Below, piece after piece: positions 44,490 to 53,811 of a stretch of DNA of 64,000 bases (positions are counted from its first letter, which is position 1; every line of letters starts with the position of its first letter). Where the stretch lies: positions 186,001 through 250,000 of the forward strand of contig NZ_JASIRT010000002.1 in NCBI RefSeq assembly GCF_030063475.1. Reading direction: 5' to 3'. Source of the DNA: Roseomonas sp. E05. GTDB taxonomy: Bacteria > Pseudomonadota > Alphaproteobacteria > Acetobacterales > Acetobacteraceae. The notes below the pieces were generated by a model that was not told the origin of the DNA, made no database searches, and worked only from the letters and a program-made list of their open reading frames with translations. Both the position numbers and the translations under genes were made by a program.

Positions 44490-45359
44490 ATGGCGCTGAA
44501 CCCCGATGAGGCGGAAGGGCTCCTCAGCGAGTTGTGCCTTTATGCCCGGGCGGCGACTGGCTCCGGAGCGCTGGCGAATCGGGTGGTCGAGGCTGCGCTG
44601 CTCCACTTGGCGAAGGCCCCGCCGCGCATCAGCGATCCGCCGGCGCGGCTGCACCTCTTCCAGGCCGTCCAGGACCAGCTCGGCGCGTTGCCGGCGCCCG
44701 GGCAGGGCGCTGAAGGCATGGCCGACCTCGTGGCGCTGCTGGCAGGCGAGGCGCCCGCCCGCCCGCGGCAGCCCGGCCGGGCCGGGAACTTCGCAGATGC
44801 CTGGCTTTCCCGTCGGCTGGGACGCCTCTCCCCCCTGCGCCGCGAGGTGCTCCTGCTCTACCACCTGATCGGCTTCAGCACGGCCGAGATCGCCTGCATC
44901 ATCCGGCGGGACGCTCCCTCCGTGGAGGCGATGCTGCGCGCGAGCTGGAAGCAGCTGGCGCCGCCGCCGCAGGCCGATATCCTGATCATCGAGGACGAGA
45001 TGCTGATCGCGCTCGACCTCTCCATGCTGATGCGGGATCTGGGTCACCGTGTGCGCGGCATCGCCGCCGACCGCGCCGAGGCGGAGGCACTGCTGCAGCA
45101 GGGCGTGCCGGATCTGATCCTTTCCGACCTGCGGCTCGGCCTGCAACGGGACGAAGGCCAGCGCATCGTGGCCGCGCTGGGCGACGAAATTGCCGTGCCG
45201 GTGGTCTATGTCACCGCCTGCCCGGAGGATGCCCCCGGCACCGCGGATGATGGCCGGCCCGTCTATGTGGTGCCGAAGCCGTTCTGCAGCCTGAGCCTGA
45301 GCCTTGCGGTGTGCGACGCGCTGGCGGCGGCCGGGGAGCGGGACGGGAGCCTGAACTGA
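44490..45359 (+). CDS. phyR: PhyR general stress response regulator (sigma-like domain plus receiver)
   Basis: A 289-residue response regulator. Residues 1-155 form the sigma-like domain, with region 2-like helices and the region 4-like part LSRRLGRLSPLRREVLLLYH then IGFSTAEIA. The receiver follows, with acidic pair E168/D169, phospho-acceptor D213 (LILSDLRLG) and K263 (VVPKPF). In the known partner switch, phosphorylation exposes the sigma mimic, which binds NepR and frees EcfG. The ATG at 44490 is preferred over 44481 because GGAGAGG ends at 44480, leaving nine bases of spacing. Confidence 0.92.
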   Translation: MALNPDEAEGLLSELCLYARAATGSGALANRVVEAALLHLAKAPPRISDPPARLHLFQAVQDQLGALPAPGQGAEGMADLVALLAGEAPARPRQPGRAGNFADAWLSRRLGRLSPLRREVLLLYHLIGFSTAEIACIIRRDAPSVEAMLRASWKQLAPPPQADILIIEDEMLIALDLSMLMRDLGHRVRGIAADRAEAEALLQQGVPDLILSDLRLGLQRDEGQRIVAALGDEIAVPVVYVTACPEDAPGTADDGRPVYVVPKPFCSLSLSLAVCDALAAAGERDGSLN

Positions 45360-45371
45360 GGCGCGGCCGCT

Positions 45372-45396
45372 GCAACCTGCCCGGTCGCCATGGGTT
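45372..45396 (+). promoter_or_regulatory. Possible EcfG-type promoter before small acidic protein
   Basis: GCAAC (45372-45376), 17 bases, then GTT (45394-45396) differs by one base from the alphaproteobacterial general stress promoter GGAAC-N16/17-cGTT. The location between phyR and a stress-like small gene makes it plausible, but the match is imperfect. Confidence 0.25.
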
Positions 45397-45447
45397 GCTC
45401 CTGCATGGCCCGCCCCTCTTCGCCGGGCCCATGACAGGAGAATGACC

Positions 45448-45645
45448 ATGTCGGCCACGGAGCCCCGCAAGGCGGATCGCACCCCCAGCGAAACGGATGC
45501 TGACAAGACGCGCGACGAGAAGCGGACGGACAACGAACTGGAAAAGGCTCTGGAAGACACCTTCCCCGCCAGCGATCCGCCCGCCACCTCCGACCCGAGC
45601 ACGTCGGTCGGCTGGGAGAAGCCGGAGGGGTCCGGCAAGGGCTGA
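45448..45645 (+). CDS. Small hydrophilic protein with FPASDPP motif
   Basis: A 65-residue, highly charged, probably disordered protein. The start at 45448 has AGGAG seven bases upstream, so the ATG at 45442 was rejected. It contains NELEKALEDTFPASDPPATSDP. The ALEDTFPASDPP-like motif is found in many small uncharacterised alphaproteobacterial proteins, often near stress genes. It lies between phyR and the histidine kinase of the stress module and is followed by its own terminator. Its function is unknown; membership in the general stress regulon is inferred from position. Confidence 0.72.
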   Translation: MSATEPRKADRTPSETDADKTRDEKRTDNELEKALEDTFPASDPPATSDPSTSVGWEKPEGSGKG

Positions 45646-45651
45646 AGACCG

Positions 45652-45681
45652 GGCCGGCCTCACGGGGCCGGCCTTTATTTT
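45652..45681 (+). terminator. Intrinsic terminator between small stress gene and histidine kinase
   Basis: An 8-bp stem GGCCGGCC (45652-45659) pairs with GGCCGGCC (45666-45673), with a 6-nt loop, followed by TTTATTTT. It separates two converging genes. Confidence 0.8.
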
Positions 45682-46991
45682 CACCCCGCCGCCTGCGGCG
45701 GAAGGCGGATCTCGAAATGCGTCGCCGGCGCCCGCTCGATCACCAGCTCGCCCTCGAGCTGCTGCGCGCAGGACTGCACCAGCAGCATGCCGAAGCCCGC
45801 CGCCCGCATCGGCTCCAGCTCCTCGAAACCGACCCCGTCATCCTCCACCCAGAGCCGGAAGCCCTCCGGCACCTGCCGGAAGCCGACCACGATGCGCCCC
45901 GGCGTATCGGCGGAAAAGGCGTGGCGAACCGCGTTGCCCACCAGCTCGACAATGGCCAGGCCGAGCAGCAGGGCGCGGTCGGCGGGCAGGAGGGTGGCAT
46001 CGGCCTCCACCGTCAGGGTGATGCCGCGATCGGCGGTGTAGACGCGCGCCAGATGATTGCAGATCCCGTGCAGATAGGCATCGAAGGCCACCTGCCCCTC
46101 GGCGCCACCCTGGGAGAGACTCTCGTGCAGCGCCGCCATGCCGTCCATGCGGTGAATGGCGCCTTCCAGCACCGGGCGCAGCCCCGGGTCGACGCGACGC
46201 GACTGCAGGCGCAGCAGGCTCGCCGTAAGCTGGAAGTTGTTCTTCACCCGGTGGGCCAGCTCCCGGTAGACCAGCTCCTGCCGGGCCAGCGCCTGCTGGC
46301 AGGCCTGCTCCATCCGCCGCTGTGGAGTGATGTCGATCAGCACGCCGGCAAGGCCGCCGGACTCACCCTGGGGAAGGCCGCGCATCAGCCGCCAGCGTGG
46401 CTTGCCATCGGCCGAGAGCACACGGAACTCCATGGCCAACTCGGGGCTGCGGCCGGCGAGCGCGGTGCTGGCGGCCGTGCGGAGCGCACCGACATCATCG
46501 GGGTCCAGCATGGTGTAGAACTGGCCGGCGCTCACCGGCTGCGCCCTCGGTTGCTGGCCCAGCAGCGCCCAGGCGCGGTCCGAGAGGTTCAGCGTGCTGC
46601 CATCGGCGGGCCATTCCCACTCGCCGATGCCTGCCAGATCCTGCACGCAGTGCAGGCGCTTCTGCAGGGCCTCCACCTCGTTCAGGGCCTGGTGCAGTTC
46701 GCCCGCCGCGAAAGCCACCGCCGTGCCGCTCAGCAGCGCGAGCAGCAGGCCGCAGGCCTCGGCAGGGGCGGAGCCGGTGGCCTGCAGCAGCCAGGCCTGG
46801 GTCAGCGCCTCCACGCCCACCACCGCCAGACCGGCTGGCCGGCCGGAAACCGTTCCCGCCAGCAGGATCGCCGGATAGAACAGCACGAGGCCCACCGCCG
46901 GCTGGCAGACGTCCAGCAGCGCCGCCCGGGCCAGCAGGCTTGCACCGGCACAGGCCAGCGCCACGGCGAGGCCGCCGCCGACGGTCGACAT
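45681..46991 (-). CDS. Membrane sensor histidine kinase, HisKA_2/HRxxN type (candidate PhyR kinase)
   Basis: A 436-residue kinase. An N-terminal DUF4118-like region with about four TM helices (residues 1-105) is followed by a PAS domain (about 115-225; IGEWEWPADGSTLNLSDRAWALLG). The HisKA_2 phosphorylation motif is YRELAHRVKNNFQLTASLLR, then an HATPase with VELVGNAVRHAF, VEDDGVGF and GFGMLLVQS. Kinases of this HRxxN class phosphorylate PhyR in Methylobacterium and Caulobacter. Its location beside phyR makes it the obvious candidate. The ATG at 46991 was chosen; a GTG at 47027 would add 12 residues. Confidence 0.88.
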   Translation of the reverse strand: MSTVGGGLAVALACAGASLLARAALLDVCQPAVGLVLFYPAILLAGTVSGRPAGLAVVGVEALTQAWLLQATGSAPAEACGLLLALLSGTAVAFAAGELHQALNEVEALQKRLHCVQDLAGIGEWEWPADGSTLNLSDRAWALLGQQPRAQPVSAGQFYTMLDPDDVGALRTAASTALAGRSPELAMEFRVLSADGKPRWRLMRGLPQGESGGLAGVLIDITPQRRMEQACQQALARQELVYRELAHRVKNNFQLTASLLRLQSRRVDPGLRPVLEGAIHRMDGMAALHESLSQGGAEGQVAFDAYLHGICNHLARVYTADRGITLTVEADATLLPADRALLLGLAIVELVGNAVRHAFSADTPGRIVVGFRQVPEGFRLWVEDDGVGFEELEPMRAAGFGMLLVQSCAQQLEGELVIERAPATHFEIRLPPQAAG

Positions 46992-47192
46992 TCTAGGGAG
47001 CCGGGCAAAGATTCGGATCACGGGCACTTCATGGTCACAGCGCTCCTGCCGGATGCCGTTCGGCGGACCGGGGGGCGGGGAAACACCGGTGCAGCAGAGC
47101 TGGCAGGCGGCCCAAGCCTATGGCGCAAATCACGGCCGCATCCCAGGGAGGCGGCGCATCACGCTTGCGGGACCGTGACGGTTGCCTGCCCT

Positions 47193-48050
47193 TCACCCAT
47201 TCACAACTGTGCCGCCATTCGGGTGCAGCACCTGGCCGGTCATGTAGGAGGCATCCGGCCCGGCCAGGAAGACGTAGCAAGGCGCCACCTCATCCGGCTC
47301 GCCGGGGCGGCCAAGCGGCGTGCTCTCGCCATGCTTCGCCGTCTTTTCCGCATCATAGCTGGCAGGAATCAGCGGCGTGCGGATCGGCCCCGGCGCCACG
47401 GCGTTCACCCGGACGCCCCGCGGGGCCAGCGAGATCGCCAGCGAGCGGGTGAGGCCGACGATCGCCGCCTTGGTCGAGGCGTAGTCGATCAGCGTGGGAT
47501 GGCCATGATAGGCGGTGACGGAGGTCGAATTGACGATCGCGCCGCCTGCCGGGATGTGTGGCAGCGCCGCGCGGGTGACCCAGAACTGGGCAAGGATGTT
47601 GGTGCGGAAGGTGCGCTCCACCTGCTCGACCGGGATGGTGGCGAAGTCATGGTGAACGTGTTGCTCGCCGGCGTTGTTCACCAGGATGTCGATGCGGCCG
47701 AAGCGCGCCACGACCTCCCGCACCAGCCGCTCCGCCACGGCGGGGTCGCCGAGGTCACCGTGGCAGAGCAGGACCTGGCGGCCCGCCGCCTCGACCAGCC
47801 GTCCCGTCTCGCGCGCATCGTCATGCTCCTCCAGATAGGCGATGGCGACGTCCGCACCTTCCCGTGCGAAGCCGGCGGCCACCGCACGGCCGATGCCGCT
47901 GTCGCCGCCGGTGATCAGCGCCACCTTGCCTTCCAGCTTGCCGGCGGCGCGGTAGTCGCGCATCGCGGAACGGGGGGCGGGGTCCATCGCCCATTCGCGC
48001 CCGGGCTGGCGGGGCTGCACGGCGGGAGGGGGATCCTGCGGCTCGGTCAT
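47193..48050 (-). CDS. Short-chain dehydrogenase, YghA-like (stress-associated)
   Basis: A 285-residue SDR with the extended N-terminus (PRQPGREWAMDPAPRSAMRDYRAAGKLEGKVALITGGDSGIGRA) typical of the YghA/GsiB-like group. NNAG, the catalytic Ser and Tyr-x-x-x-Lys (VNSTSVTAYHGHPTLIDYASTKAA) are intact, and HPNGGTVVNG ends the protein. Members are frequently controlled by general stress sigma factors; with phyR/nepR nearby this is a likely target, though I found no EcfG promoter. The start at 48050 has GGAAGGA seven bases upstream. The long in-frame extension to 48302 is rejected because it runs through the pst promoter. Confidence 0.9.
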   Translation of the reverse strand: MTEPQDPPPAVQPRQPGREWAMDPAPRSAMRDYRAAGKLEGKVALITGGDSGIGRAVAAGFAREGADVAIAYLEEHDDARETGRLVEAAGRQVLLCHGDLGDPAVAERLVREVVARFGRIDILVNNAGEQHVHHDFATIPVEQVERTFRTNILAQFWVTRAALPHIPAGGAIVNSTSVTAYHGHPTLIDYASTKAAIVGLTRSLAISLAPRGVRVNAVAPGPIRTPLIPASYDAEKTAKHGESTPLGRPGEPDEVAPCYVFLAGPDASYMTGQVLHPNGGTVVNG

Positions 48051-48397
48051 GACGCATCCTTCCGGGAGAGATGGCGGCGATGGGCCGGAACGCACGGAGA
48101 GGAGGCGCCCGGCCCGGGGCTTCCCGGCGCGGGCCGTGGAAGGCGCGGCGCGGGGCAGGCCAGGAAAGGCTCCTTCCGCGGATGCGACGGCCGGCGCTGC
48201 CGAGAACCCCTGCGGCTCCTGCCGGTTGCATCCCTCGGAGCCGGAGGCGCACCAGGGGGGAGGTTGCCGGCTTCCTGTCATCGAAGCTTCACACAACTGC
48301 AATGGAAGCGTCGCCTCCCTCGCCTAGAAGGCCCCCAACCGAGTTCGCCCGCAAGCCGTGAGCACGCGGTGGCCGGGCGCAGGAACGGAGAGACACG
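48051..48397. other. 347-bp divergent control region between SDR and pstS
   Basis: It holds the Pho-box repeats at 48275-48314 and a -10-like TAGAAG at 48325-48330 on the pstS side. The half next to the SDR (48060-48250) is very GC-rich with no recognisable promoter. Open frames across it look non-coding. Confidence 0.5.
48275..48314 (+). promoter_or_regulatory. Double Pho box upstream of pstS
   Basis: Four 7-bp half-sites at exact 11-bp intervals: CTGTCAT (48275-48281), GCTTCAC (48286-48292), CTGCAAT (48297-48303) and GCGTCGC (48308-48314). The first is a perfect PhoB half-site. A TAGAAG -10-like element starts at 48325, ten bases after the last half-site. Strong PhoB control of pstSCAB-phoU-phoB is expected. 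Confidence 0.75.
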
Positions 48398-49444
48398 GTG
48401 AGCAATCGGCTTATGGCTCTGGCTGCGGGCATGGTGGCAACGATCGGCCTTTCGGCCGCGGGACATGCGCAGCAGGCGAGCATCACCGGCGCGGGTGCCA
48501 GCTTCCCCGCCCCGCTCTACCAGAAGTGGGGTGAGGCGGCCCGCGAGCCGACGGGCATCCAGCTGAACTACCAGTCGGTTGGCTCGGGTGCCGGCCAGGC
48601 GCAGATCCGCAACCGCACGGTTGACTTCGGTGCCTCTGACGCCCCGATGACGAACGAGCAGCTCGAGGAGAACAAGCTCCTCCAGTTCCCCTCCACCATG
48701 GGCAGCCTGGTGGCGGTGGTGAACGTGCCGGGCGTCGAGGACGGCAAGATGCGGCTGACCGGCGAGGTGCTGGCCGACATCTATCTCGGCAAGATCACCA
48801 AGTGGAATGATCCCCGCCTCGTCGAGCTGAACAAGGACCTGAAGCTGCCGAACCTGGCGATCGCTCCGGTGTACCGGGCGGACGGCTCCGGCACCACCTA
48901 TGTCTGGGTTTCCTACCTCTCGGCCGTCGCGCCCGAGTTCAAGGACAAGGTCGGCGTCGGCACCTCCGTGAAGTGGGCCACCGGCACGGGCGCCCGCGGC
49001 AACGAGGGCGTGGCCGGCATGGTGCGCAACGTGCGGGGCGCCATCGGCTATGTCGAATACGCCTATGCCCACCAGAACAAGCTGATCGCCACCCAGCTGC
49101 GCAACAAGGCCGGCCAGTTCGTCAGCCCGACCACCGAGACCTTCGAGGCGGCCGCCTCCCATGCCGACTGGTCGGTGCCGAACTTCGCCGCCAACCTGGT
49201 GGACACCCAGGGCGAGAAGTCCTGGCCGATCGTCTCGCCGACCTTCATCCTGCTGCCGAAGAACCCGCAGGACGCGGCCCGCGAGCAGAACGTGATGAAG
49301 TTCTTCGACTGGGCCTATCGCGAGGGCGACAGCCTGGCCAGCCAGCTCGACTACATCCCGCTGCCGCAGGCCGTGGAGGACCAGGTCCGCGCCAAGTGGG
49401 CGCAGATCACGGTGGATGGCAAGCCCCTCTGGCCTGCCAAGTAA
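48398..49444 (+). CDS. pstS: Phosphate ABC transporter substrate-binding protein PstS
   Basis: A 348-residue periplasmic phosphate receptor. The GTG start (with a GGAG-type site upstream) begins a Sec signal ending GHAQQA. The phosphate-binding loops read ITGAGASFPAPLY, YQSVGSGAGQAQI, DFGASDAPM and YRADGSGTTYVW, all characteristic of PstS. The long C-terminal form with DWAYREGDSLASQLDYIPLP is typical of alphaproteobacteria. It opens the pst operon; pstC follows after about 110 bp. Confidence 0.97.
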   Translation: MSNRLMALAAGMVATIGLSAAGHAQQASITGAGASFPAPLYQKWGEAAREPTGIQLNYQSVGSGAGQAQIRNRTVDFGASDAPMTNEQLEENKLLQFPSTMGSLVAVVNVPGVEDGKMRLTGEVLADIYLGKITKWNDPRLVELNKDLKLPNLAIAPVYRADGSGTTYVWVSYLSAVAPEFKDKVGVGTSVKWATGTGARGNEGVAGMVRNVRGAIGYVEYAYAHQNKLIATQLRNKAGQFVSPTTETFEAAASHADWSVPNFAANLVDTQGEKSWPIVSPTFILLPKNPQDAAREQNVMKFFDWAYREGDSLASQLDYIPLPQAVEDQVRAKWAQITVDGKPLWPAK

Positions 49445-49555
49445 GACTGGCTGTAGACCGGAACGGAGGACGGGCAGTGCCGGAAGGTGCTGCCCGCTTC
49501 GCCACTCCAGGGCGCTGACGCGGCGCCCGACATCCCGGCGCAACGGAGCTCGACA

Positions 49556-50551
49556 TTGCAGCAGGCCGTACCTGTTCCCGCGAACGCCCCGCCCGGCGGC
49601 ACCGCCCGCCCCTCCGCACTCGGCGGCCGGGGTTCGGGGGCGACGGGCGATGCCATCTTCGCCGTGGCCTGCCGCTGCGCGGGCGTTTTCGTCCTGCTGC
49701 TGCTCGGCGCCATCATCGTGGAGCTTTTCCTGGGCGGGATGCAGGCCTTCAGGACCTTCGGCCTGAGCTTCGTCACCTCGACCGAGTGGGACCCGGTGCA
49801 GGAGCTGTTCGGCGCCGGCGTGTCCATCTACGGCACTGTCGTCACGGCCGTGCTGGCGCTGCTCCTCGCGGTCCCCGTGGCCTTCGGCGTCGCCTTCTAC
49901 CTGACCGAGCTGGCGCCCAACTGGCTGCGCCGCCCGGTCGGCATGGCCATCGAGCTGCTGGCCGCCATCCCCTCGATCATCTACGGCATGTGGGGCTTCT
50001 TCGTGATCGTCCCGCTGATGTCGATCTATATCCAGCCCTTCTTCATCGACACCCTCGGCGAATTGCCGCTCATCGGCGAGCTGTTCTCGGGGGCGCCCTT
50101 CGGCACCGGCATCTTCACCGCGGCGCTGATCCTGGCGATCATGGTGCTGCCCTTCATCGCCGCCACCATGCGCGACGTGTTCGAGACCGTGCCGGCGGTG
50201 TTCAAGGAGAGCGCCTACGGCCTGGGCTGCACCCAGTGGGAAGTGGTGCGCAGGGTGGTGCTGCCCTATACGCGGATCTCGGTGGTTGGCGGCATCATGC
50301 TCGGCCTCGGCCGCGCCCTGGGCGAGACCATGGCGGTCACCTTCGTCATCGGCAACGCCAACCGCATCTCCACCAGCCTGTTCGGTCCGGGAAACACCAT
50401 CGCATCGGTGATCGCGCTGGAATTCGGCGAGGCGCAGCTCGGCAGCCTGAAGCTCTCGGCACTGCTGGGGCTCGGCTTCATCCTCTTCGTCATTTCCTTC
50501 ATCGTGCTGGCCGCCTCGCGCTTCCTGCTGCGCACGCGGCTGCAGGGCTGA
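49556..50551 (+). CDS. pstC: Phosphate ABC transporter permease PstC
   Basis: A 331-residue permease with six TM helices. The EAA-like loop reads [21 protein letters not shown], and the PstC motifs [17 protein letters not shown] and [17 protein letters not shown] are present. The start is uncertain. A TTG at 49556 has GGAG seven to eight bases upstream and begins [15 protein letters not shown]; a GTG at 49487 would add 23 residues of poor quality. It pairs with PstA in the membrane to import phosphate. Confidence 0.93.
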   Translation: MQQAVPVPANAPPGGTARPSALGGRGSGATGDAIFAVACRCAGVFVLLLLGAIIVELFLGGMQAFRTFGLSFVTSTEWDPVQELFGAGVSIYGTVVTAVLALLLAVPVAFGVAFYLTELAPNWLRRPVGMAIELLAAIPSIIYGMWGFFVIVPLMSIYIQPFFIDTLGELPLIGELFSGAPFGTGIFTAALILAIMVLPFIAATMRDVFETVPAVFKESAYGLGCTQWEVVRRVVLPYTRISVVGGIMLGLGRALGETMAVTFVIGNANRISTSLFGPGNTIASVIALEFGEAQLGSLKLSALLGLGFILFVISFIVLAASRFLLRTRLQG

Positions 50552-50556
50552 ACCCA

Positions 50557-51447
50557 ATGAGCGCAACGACCCTGTCGCACGCGACCTCGCCGGCCAAGGA
50601 CCCGAAGGTGGCCGCCGCGCTCGGCCGGCGCCGCCGCCAGGTGGCGCTGGCGGTGAAGGCCGCCTGCTACGCCGCCACGGCCCTCGGCCTGCTGCTGCTG
50701 CTCTCGATCCTGGTGACGCTGTTCTGGAACGGCTTCTCGGCCCTGTCGCTGAGCGTGTTCACCACCGTCACCAAGCCGCCCGGCTCGAATGGCGGCCTGC
50801 TGAACCCGATCATCGGCAGCCTGATCCAGACCGTCATCGGCACGGCCGTCGGCACGCCGATCGGCCTGCTGGTCGGCACCTATCTCGCTGAGTACGACAA
50901 GGGCTCGCCGCTGGCCAACGCGGTGCGCTTCGTCTCCGACATCCTGCTCTCGGCGCCCTCGATCCTCATCGGCCTGTTCGTCTACCAGAGCCTGGTCGTG
51001 CCCTTCGGCGGGTTCTCCGGCTGGGCCGGCTCGGCGGCGCTTGCGGTGATCGTCATCCCCATCGTCGTCCGCACCACGGAGGACATGCTGCGCCTGCTGC
51101 CGGACACGCTGCGCGAGGCGGTGATCGGGCTCGGCGCGCCGAAGTGGAAGATGATCACCCTGGTCTGCTGGCGGGCTGCGGCGAGCGGCATCATGACCGG
51201 CATTCTGCTGGCGATCGCCCGTGTGGCCGGCGAAACGGCCCCGCTGCTGTTCACCTCGCTCGGCAACCTGAACTGGTCGGTCAACCTGAGCGCGCCGATG
51301 TCCAGCCTGCCGATCACCATCTTCGCCTATGCCGGATCGCCCTATGAGGACTGGATCGCACTGGCCTGGGCGGGTGCCTTGATCATCACGCTTGGCGTGC
51401 TCGGGCTCAACATCATCGCGCGCCTCGCGCTGCGCGGCAGGAAGTGA
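50557..51447 (+). CDS. pstA: Phosphate ABC transporter permease PstA
   Basis: A 296-residue permease with six TM helices and the PstA motifs [39 protein letters not shown], the EAA loop [20 protein letters not shown], and [14 protein letters not shown]. The ATG at 50557 lies five bases after the pstC stop. The longer in-frame reading upstream is out-of-frame pstC and was rejected. pstB follows within eight bases. Confidence 0.96.
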   Translation: MSATTLSHATSPAKDPKVAAALGRRRRQVALAVKAACYAATALGLLLLLSILVTLFWNGFSALSLSVFTTVTKPPGSNGGLLNPIIGSLIQTVIGTAVGTPIGLLVGTYLAEYDKGSPLANAVRFVSDILLSAPSILIGLFVYQSLVVPFGGFSGWAGSAALAVIVIPIVVRTTEDMLRLLPDTLREAVIGLGAPKWKMITLVCWRAAASGIMTGILLAIARVAGETAPLLFTSLGNLNWSVNLSAPMSSLPITIFAYAGSPYEDWIALAWAGALIITLGVLGLNIIARLALRGRK

Positions 51448-51454
51448 GGACACC

Positions 51455-52291
51455 ATGGGCGATTCCGTGACCCAGACCACCCCCGCGGATGCCGCGGGCC
51501 TCGGCGGGCTGCGGGCCCGCTCCGGGGCGGCGCTCAACGAGGCGCGGCTTTCGGTGCGCGAGCTGGACTTCTACTATGGGGCCCACAAGGCGCTGAAGAA
51601 CATCAGCCTCGACCTGCCGGACCGGCAGGTGACAGGCATGATCGGCCCCTCCGGCTGCGGCAAGTCCACCCTGCTGCGGGTGCTCAACCGCATGTACAGC
51701 CTCTATCCGGGCCAGCGGGCCACCGGGCAGGTGCTGCTGGACGGCAAGAACATCCTCGACGCCGATGTGGACATGAACGCGCTGCGCTCCCGCATCGGCA
51801 TGGTGTTCCAGAAGCCGACGCCCTTCCCGATGACGATCTACGAGAACATCGCCTTCGGCATCCGGCTGCACGAGCGGCTCTCCCGCGCGCAGATGGACGA
51901 GCGGGTGGAATGGGCGCTCACCCGCGCCGCCATCTGGGGCGAGGTGAAGGACCGGCTGAACACCAACGCCATGGGCCTCTCGGGCGGGCAGCAGCAGCGG
52001 CTCTGCATCGCCCGCACCATCGCCGTGCGGCCGGAGGTGATCCTGCTCGACGAGCCGACCTCGGCGCTCGATCCGCTCTCCACGCTGAAGATCGAGGAGT
52101 TGATCGACGAGCTGAAACGTGACTTCACCATCGCCATCGTCACGCACAACATGCAGCAGGCGGCGCGCTGCGCCGACCAGGTGGCCTTCTTCTATCTCGG
52201 CGAGCTGATCGAGATCGCGCCGGCGGAGCAGATGTTCACCGCGCCCAAGCGGAAGCAGACGCAGGAATACATCACCGGCCGGTTCGGCTGA
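51455..52291 (+). CDS. pstB: Phosphate ABC transporter ATPase PstB
   Basis: A 278-residue ATPase. Walker A is GPSGCGKST, the PstB-specific segment is [22 protein letters not shown], the signature [15 protein letters not shown], Walker [23 protein letters not shown] and the switch [17 protein letters not shown] precedes the ATG at 51455. It couples ATP hydrolysis to phosphate import through PstCA and, with PhoU, takes part in signalling to PhoR in known systems. Confidence 0.97.
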   Translation: MGDSVTQTTPADAAGLGGLRARSGAALNEARLSVRELDFYYGAHKALKNISLDLPDRQVTGMIGPSGCGKSTLLRVLNRMYSLYPGQRATGQVLLDGKNILDADVDMNALRSRIGMVFQKPTPFPMTIYENIAFGIRLHERLSRAQMDERVEWALTRAAIWGEVKDRLNTNAMGLSGGQQQRLCIARTIAVRPEVILLDEPTSALDPLSTLKIEELIDELKRDFTIAIVTHNMQQAARCADQVAFFYLGELIEIAPAEQMFTAPKRKQTQEYITGRFG

Positions 52292-52304
52292 CCGGGGGAA
52301 GGCC

Positions 52305-53027
52305 ATGGAAAACCCGCAAAGCGAGCACATCGTGCGATCCTATGAAGAGCAGCTGAAGCGCCTGCGCGAGCTGGTGGCTCGCATGGGTGGCCTCGCCGAG
52401 CGCCAGGTGGCCGATGCCGTCACCGCGCTCATCCGCCGCGACGTCGAACTGGCCAGCGAGGTGATCGGCCGCGATGGCGAGATCGATGCGCTGGAAAGCG
52501 AGATCGAGAACTTCTGTGTCCGCCTGCTGGCGCTGCGCCAGCCGATGGCGGCCGACCTGCGGCTGATCGTCGCGGCGATGAAGATCTCGACCGACATCGA
52601 GCGCATTGGCGACTACGCCCGCAACGCGGCGAAGCGCGCCATCGTCATCGCGCAGCAGCCGCAACTCGGCAGCCTGAACGGCTTCCAGTGGATGGCCAAG
52701 CTGGTGCAGGAGAACCTGAAGGACGCGATGGACGCGCTGGTCAAGGAAGACCCGGCGGTGGCTGAACGCGTCTGGGGCGCCGACGCACCGGTGGACGACA
52801 TCTACAACGGCATCTTCCGCGAGATGCTGACACACATGATGGAGGACCCGCGCAACATCACGGCGGCCACCCATCTGCTGTTCATCGCGAAGAACCTGGA
52901 GCGCATCGGCGACCACGCGACCAACATCGCCGAGACCGTGCACTACGCGCTGCTCGGGCGGAACCTGCCGGAGGACCGGCCGAAGTCGGATTCCTCCGCC
53001 TATACCGTTGTCCGGCCGCCGGTCTGA
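52305..53027 (+). CDS. phoU: Phosphate-signalling protein PhoU
   Basis: A 240-residue all-helical protein with two PhoU repeats. Metal-binding E/DxxxD motifs occur in each half (MKISTDIERIGDYARNAAKRA and FIAKNLERIGDHATNIAETVHY). PhoU restrains the PhoR kinase and the Pst transporter when phosphate is plentiful. It begins 13 bp after pstB and is followed by phoB 23 bp later. Confidence 0.97.
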   Translation: MENPQSEHIVRSYEEQLKRLRELVARMGGLAERQVADAVTALIRRDVELASEVIGRDGEIDALESEIENFCVRLLALRQPMAADLRLIVAAMKISTDIERIGDYARNAAKRAIVIAQQPQLGSLNGFQWMAKLVQENLKDAMDALVKEDPAVAERVWGADAPVDDIYNGIFREMLTHMMEDPRNITAATHLLFIAKNLERIGDHATNIAETVHYALLGRNLPEDRPKSDSSAYTVVRPPV

Positions 53028-53050
53028 GCGGACGAAGAAGGGCCGCCCCG

Positions 53051-53767
53051 ATGGCTGAACCGAATACCGGCCTCTCCCGCCCGACCATCCTGGTGGTGGA
53101 GGACGAGGCACCGCTGCTGACGCTGCTGCGCTACAACCTGGAGAAGCAGGGCTTCCAGGTGGACGAGGCCGCCGATGGCCAGGAGGCGCTGATGCGCGTG
53201 GCCGAGGCGCCGCCCGACCTCGTGCTGCTGGACTGGATGCTGCCGGCGCTCTCCGGGCTTGAGGTGTGCCGCCAGCTCCGCCGCCGCCCGGATACCCGCA
53301 GCATGCCCATCATCATGGTCACCGCCCGCACCGAGGACCAGGACGCGGTGCGGGCGCTCGACACCGGCGCCGATGACTACATCGCCAAGCCCTTCGTCAT
53401 GGAGGCGCTGCTGGCGCGCATCCGCGCGCTGCTGCGCCGCTCCGGCAGCATCGCGGCCAAGGGCACGCTGAGCTGGCATGACGTGACGATGGACCAGGAT
53501 GCACATCGCGTCTCGCGCGGTGGCCGCGCGCTGCATCTCGGCCCCACCGAGTACCGGCTGCTGGAGTTCTTCCTGCAGCACCCGGGCCGTGTCTTCTCGC
53601 GCGAGCAGCTGCTGGACGCCGTCTGGGGCCGCGACATCCATGTCGAGCCGCGCACGGTGGACGTGCATATCCGCCGGCTGCGCAAGGCGGTGAACGGGGA
53701 GGGCGAGGTGGACATCATCCGCACCGTCCGCAGCGCCGGCTACGCCCTCGATCTGGAAGATCGCTGA
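53051..53767 (+). CDS. phoB: Phosphate regulon response regulator PhoB
   Basis: A 238-residue OmpR/PhoB-type regulator. The receiver has VVEDEAPLL, phospho-acceptor D61 (LLDWMLPALSG) and K113 (IAKPF). The winged-helix DNA-binding domain reads LGPTEYRLLEFFLQHPGRVFSREQLLDAVWG then IHVEPRTVDVHIRRLRKAVN, the PhoB form. It activates promoters carrying Pho boxes such as those found here before pstS and plcP. The partner kinase PhoR, normally adjacent, is not in the window. Confidence 0.96.
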   Translation: MAEPNTGLSRPTILVVEDEAPLLTLLRYNLEKQGFQVDEAADGQEALMRVAEAPPDLVLLDWMLPALSGLEVCRQLRRRPDTRSMPIIMVTARTEDQDAVRALDTGADDYIAKPFVMEALLARIRALLRRSGSIAAKGTLSWHDVTMDQDAHRVSRGGRALHLGPTEYRLLEFFLQHPGRVFSREQLLDAVWGRDIHVEPRTVDVHIRRLRKAVNGEGEVDIIRTVRSAGYALDLEDR

Positions 53768-53777
53768 CGGGAGAGGT

Positions 53778-53804
53778 CCGGGCGGGGTGAGGAACCCCGC
53801 CCGG
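53778..53804. terminator. Hairpin between converging phoB and doxX
   Basis: An 11-bp perfect stem, CCGGGCGGGGT (53778-53788) with ACCCCGCCCGG (53794-53804), and a 5-nt loop. It has no T tract. It could stop transcription from both sides weakly. Confidence 0.45.
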
Positions 53805-53811
53805 CGGCGGC

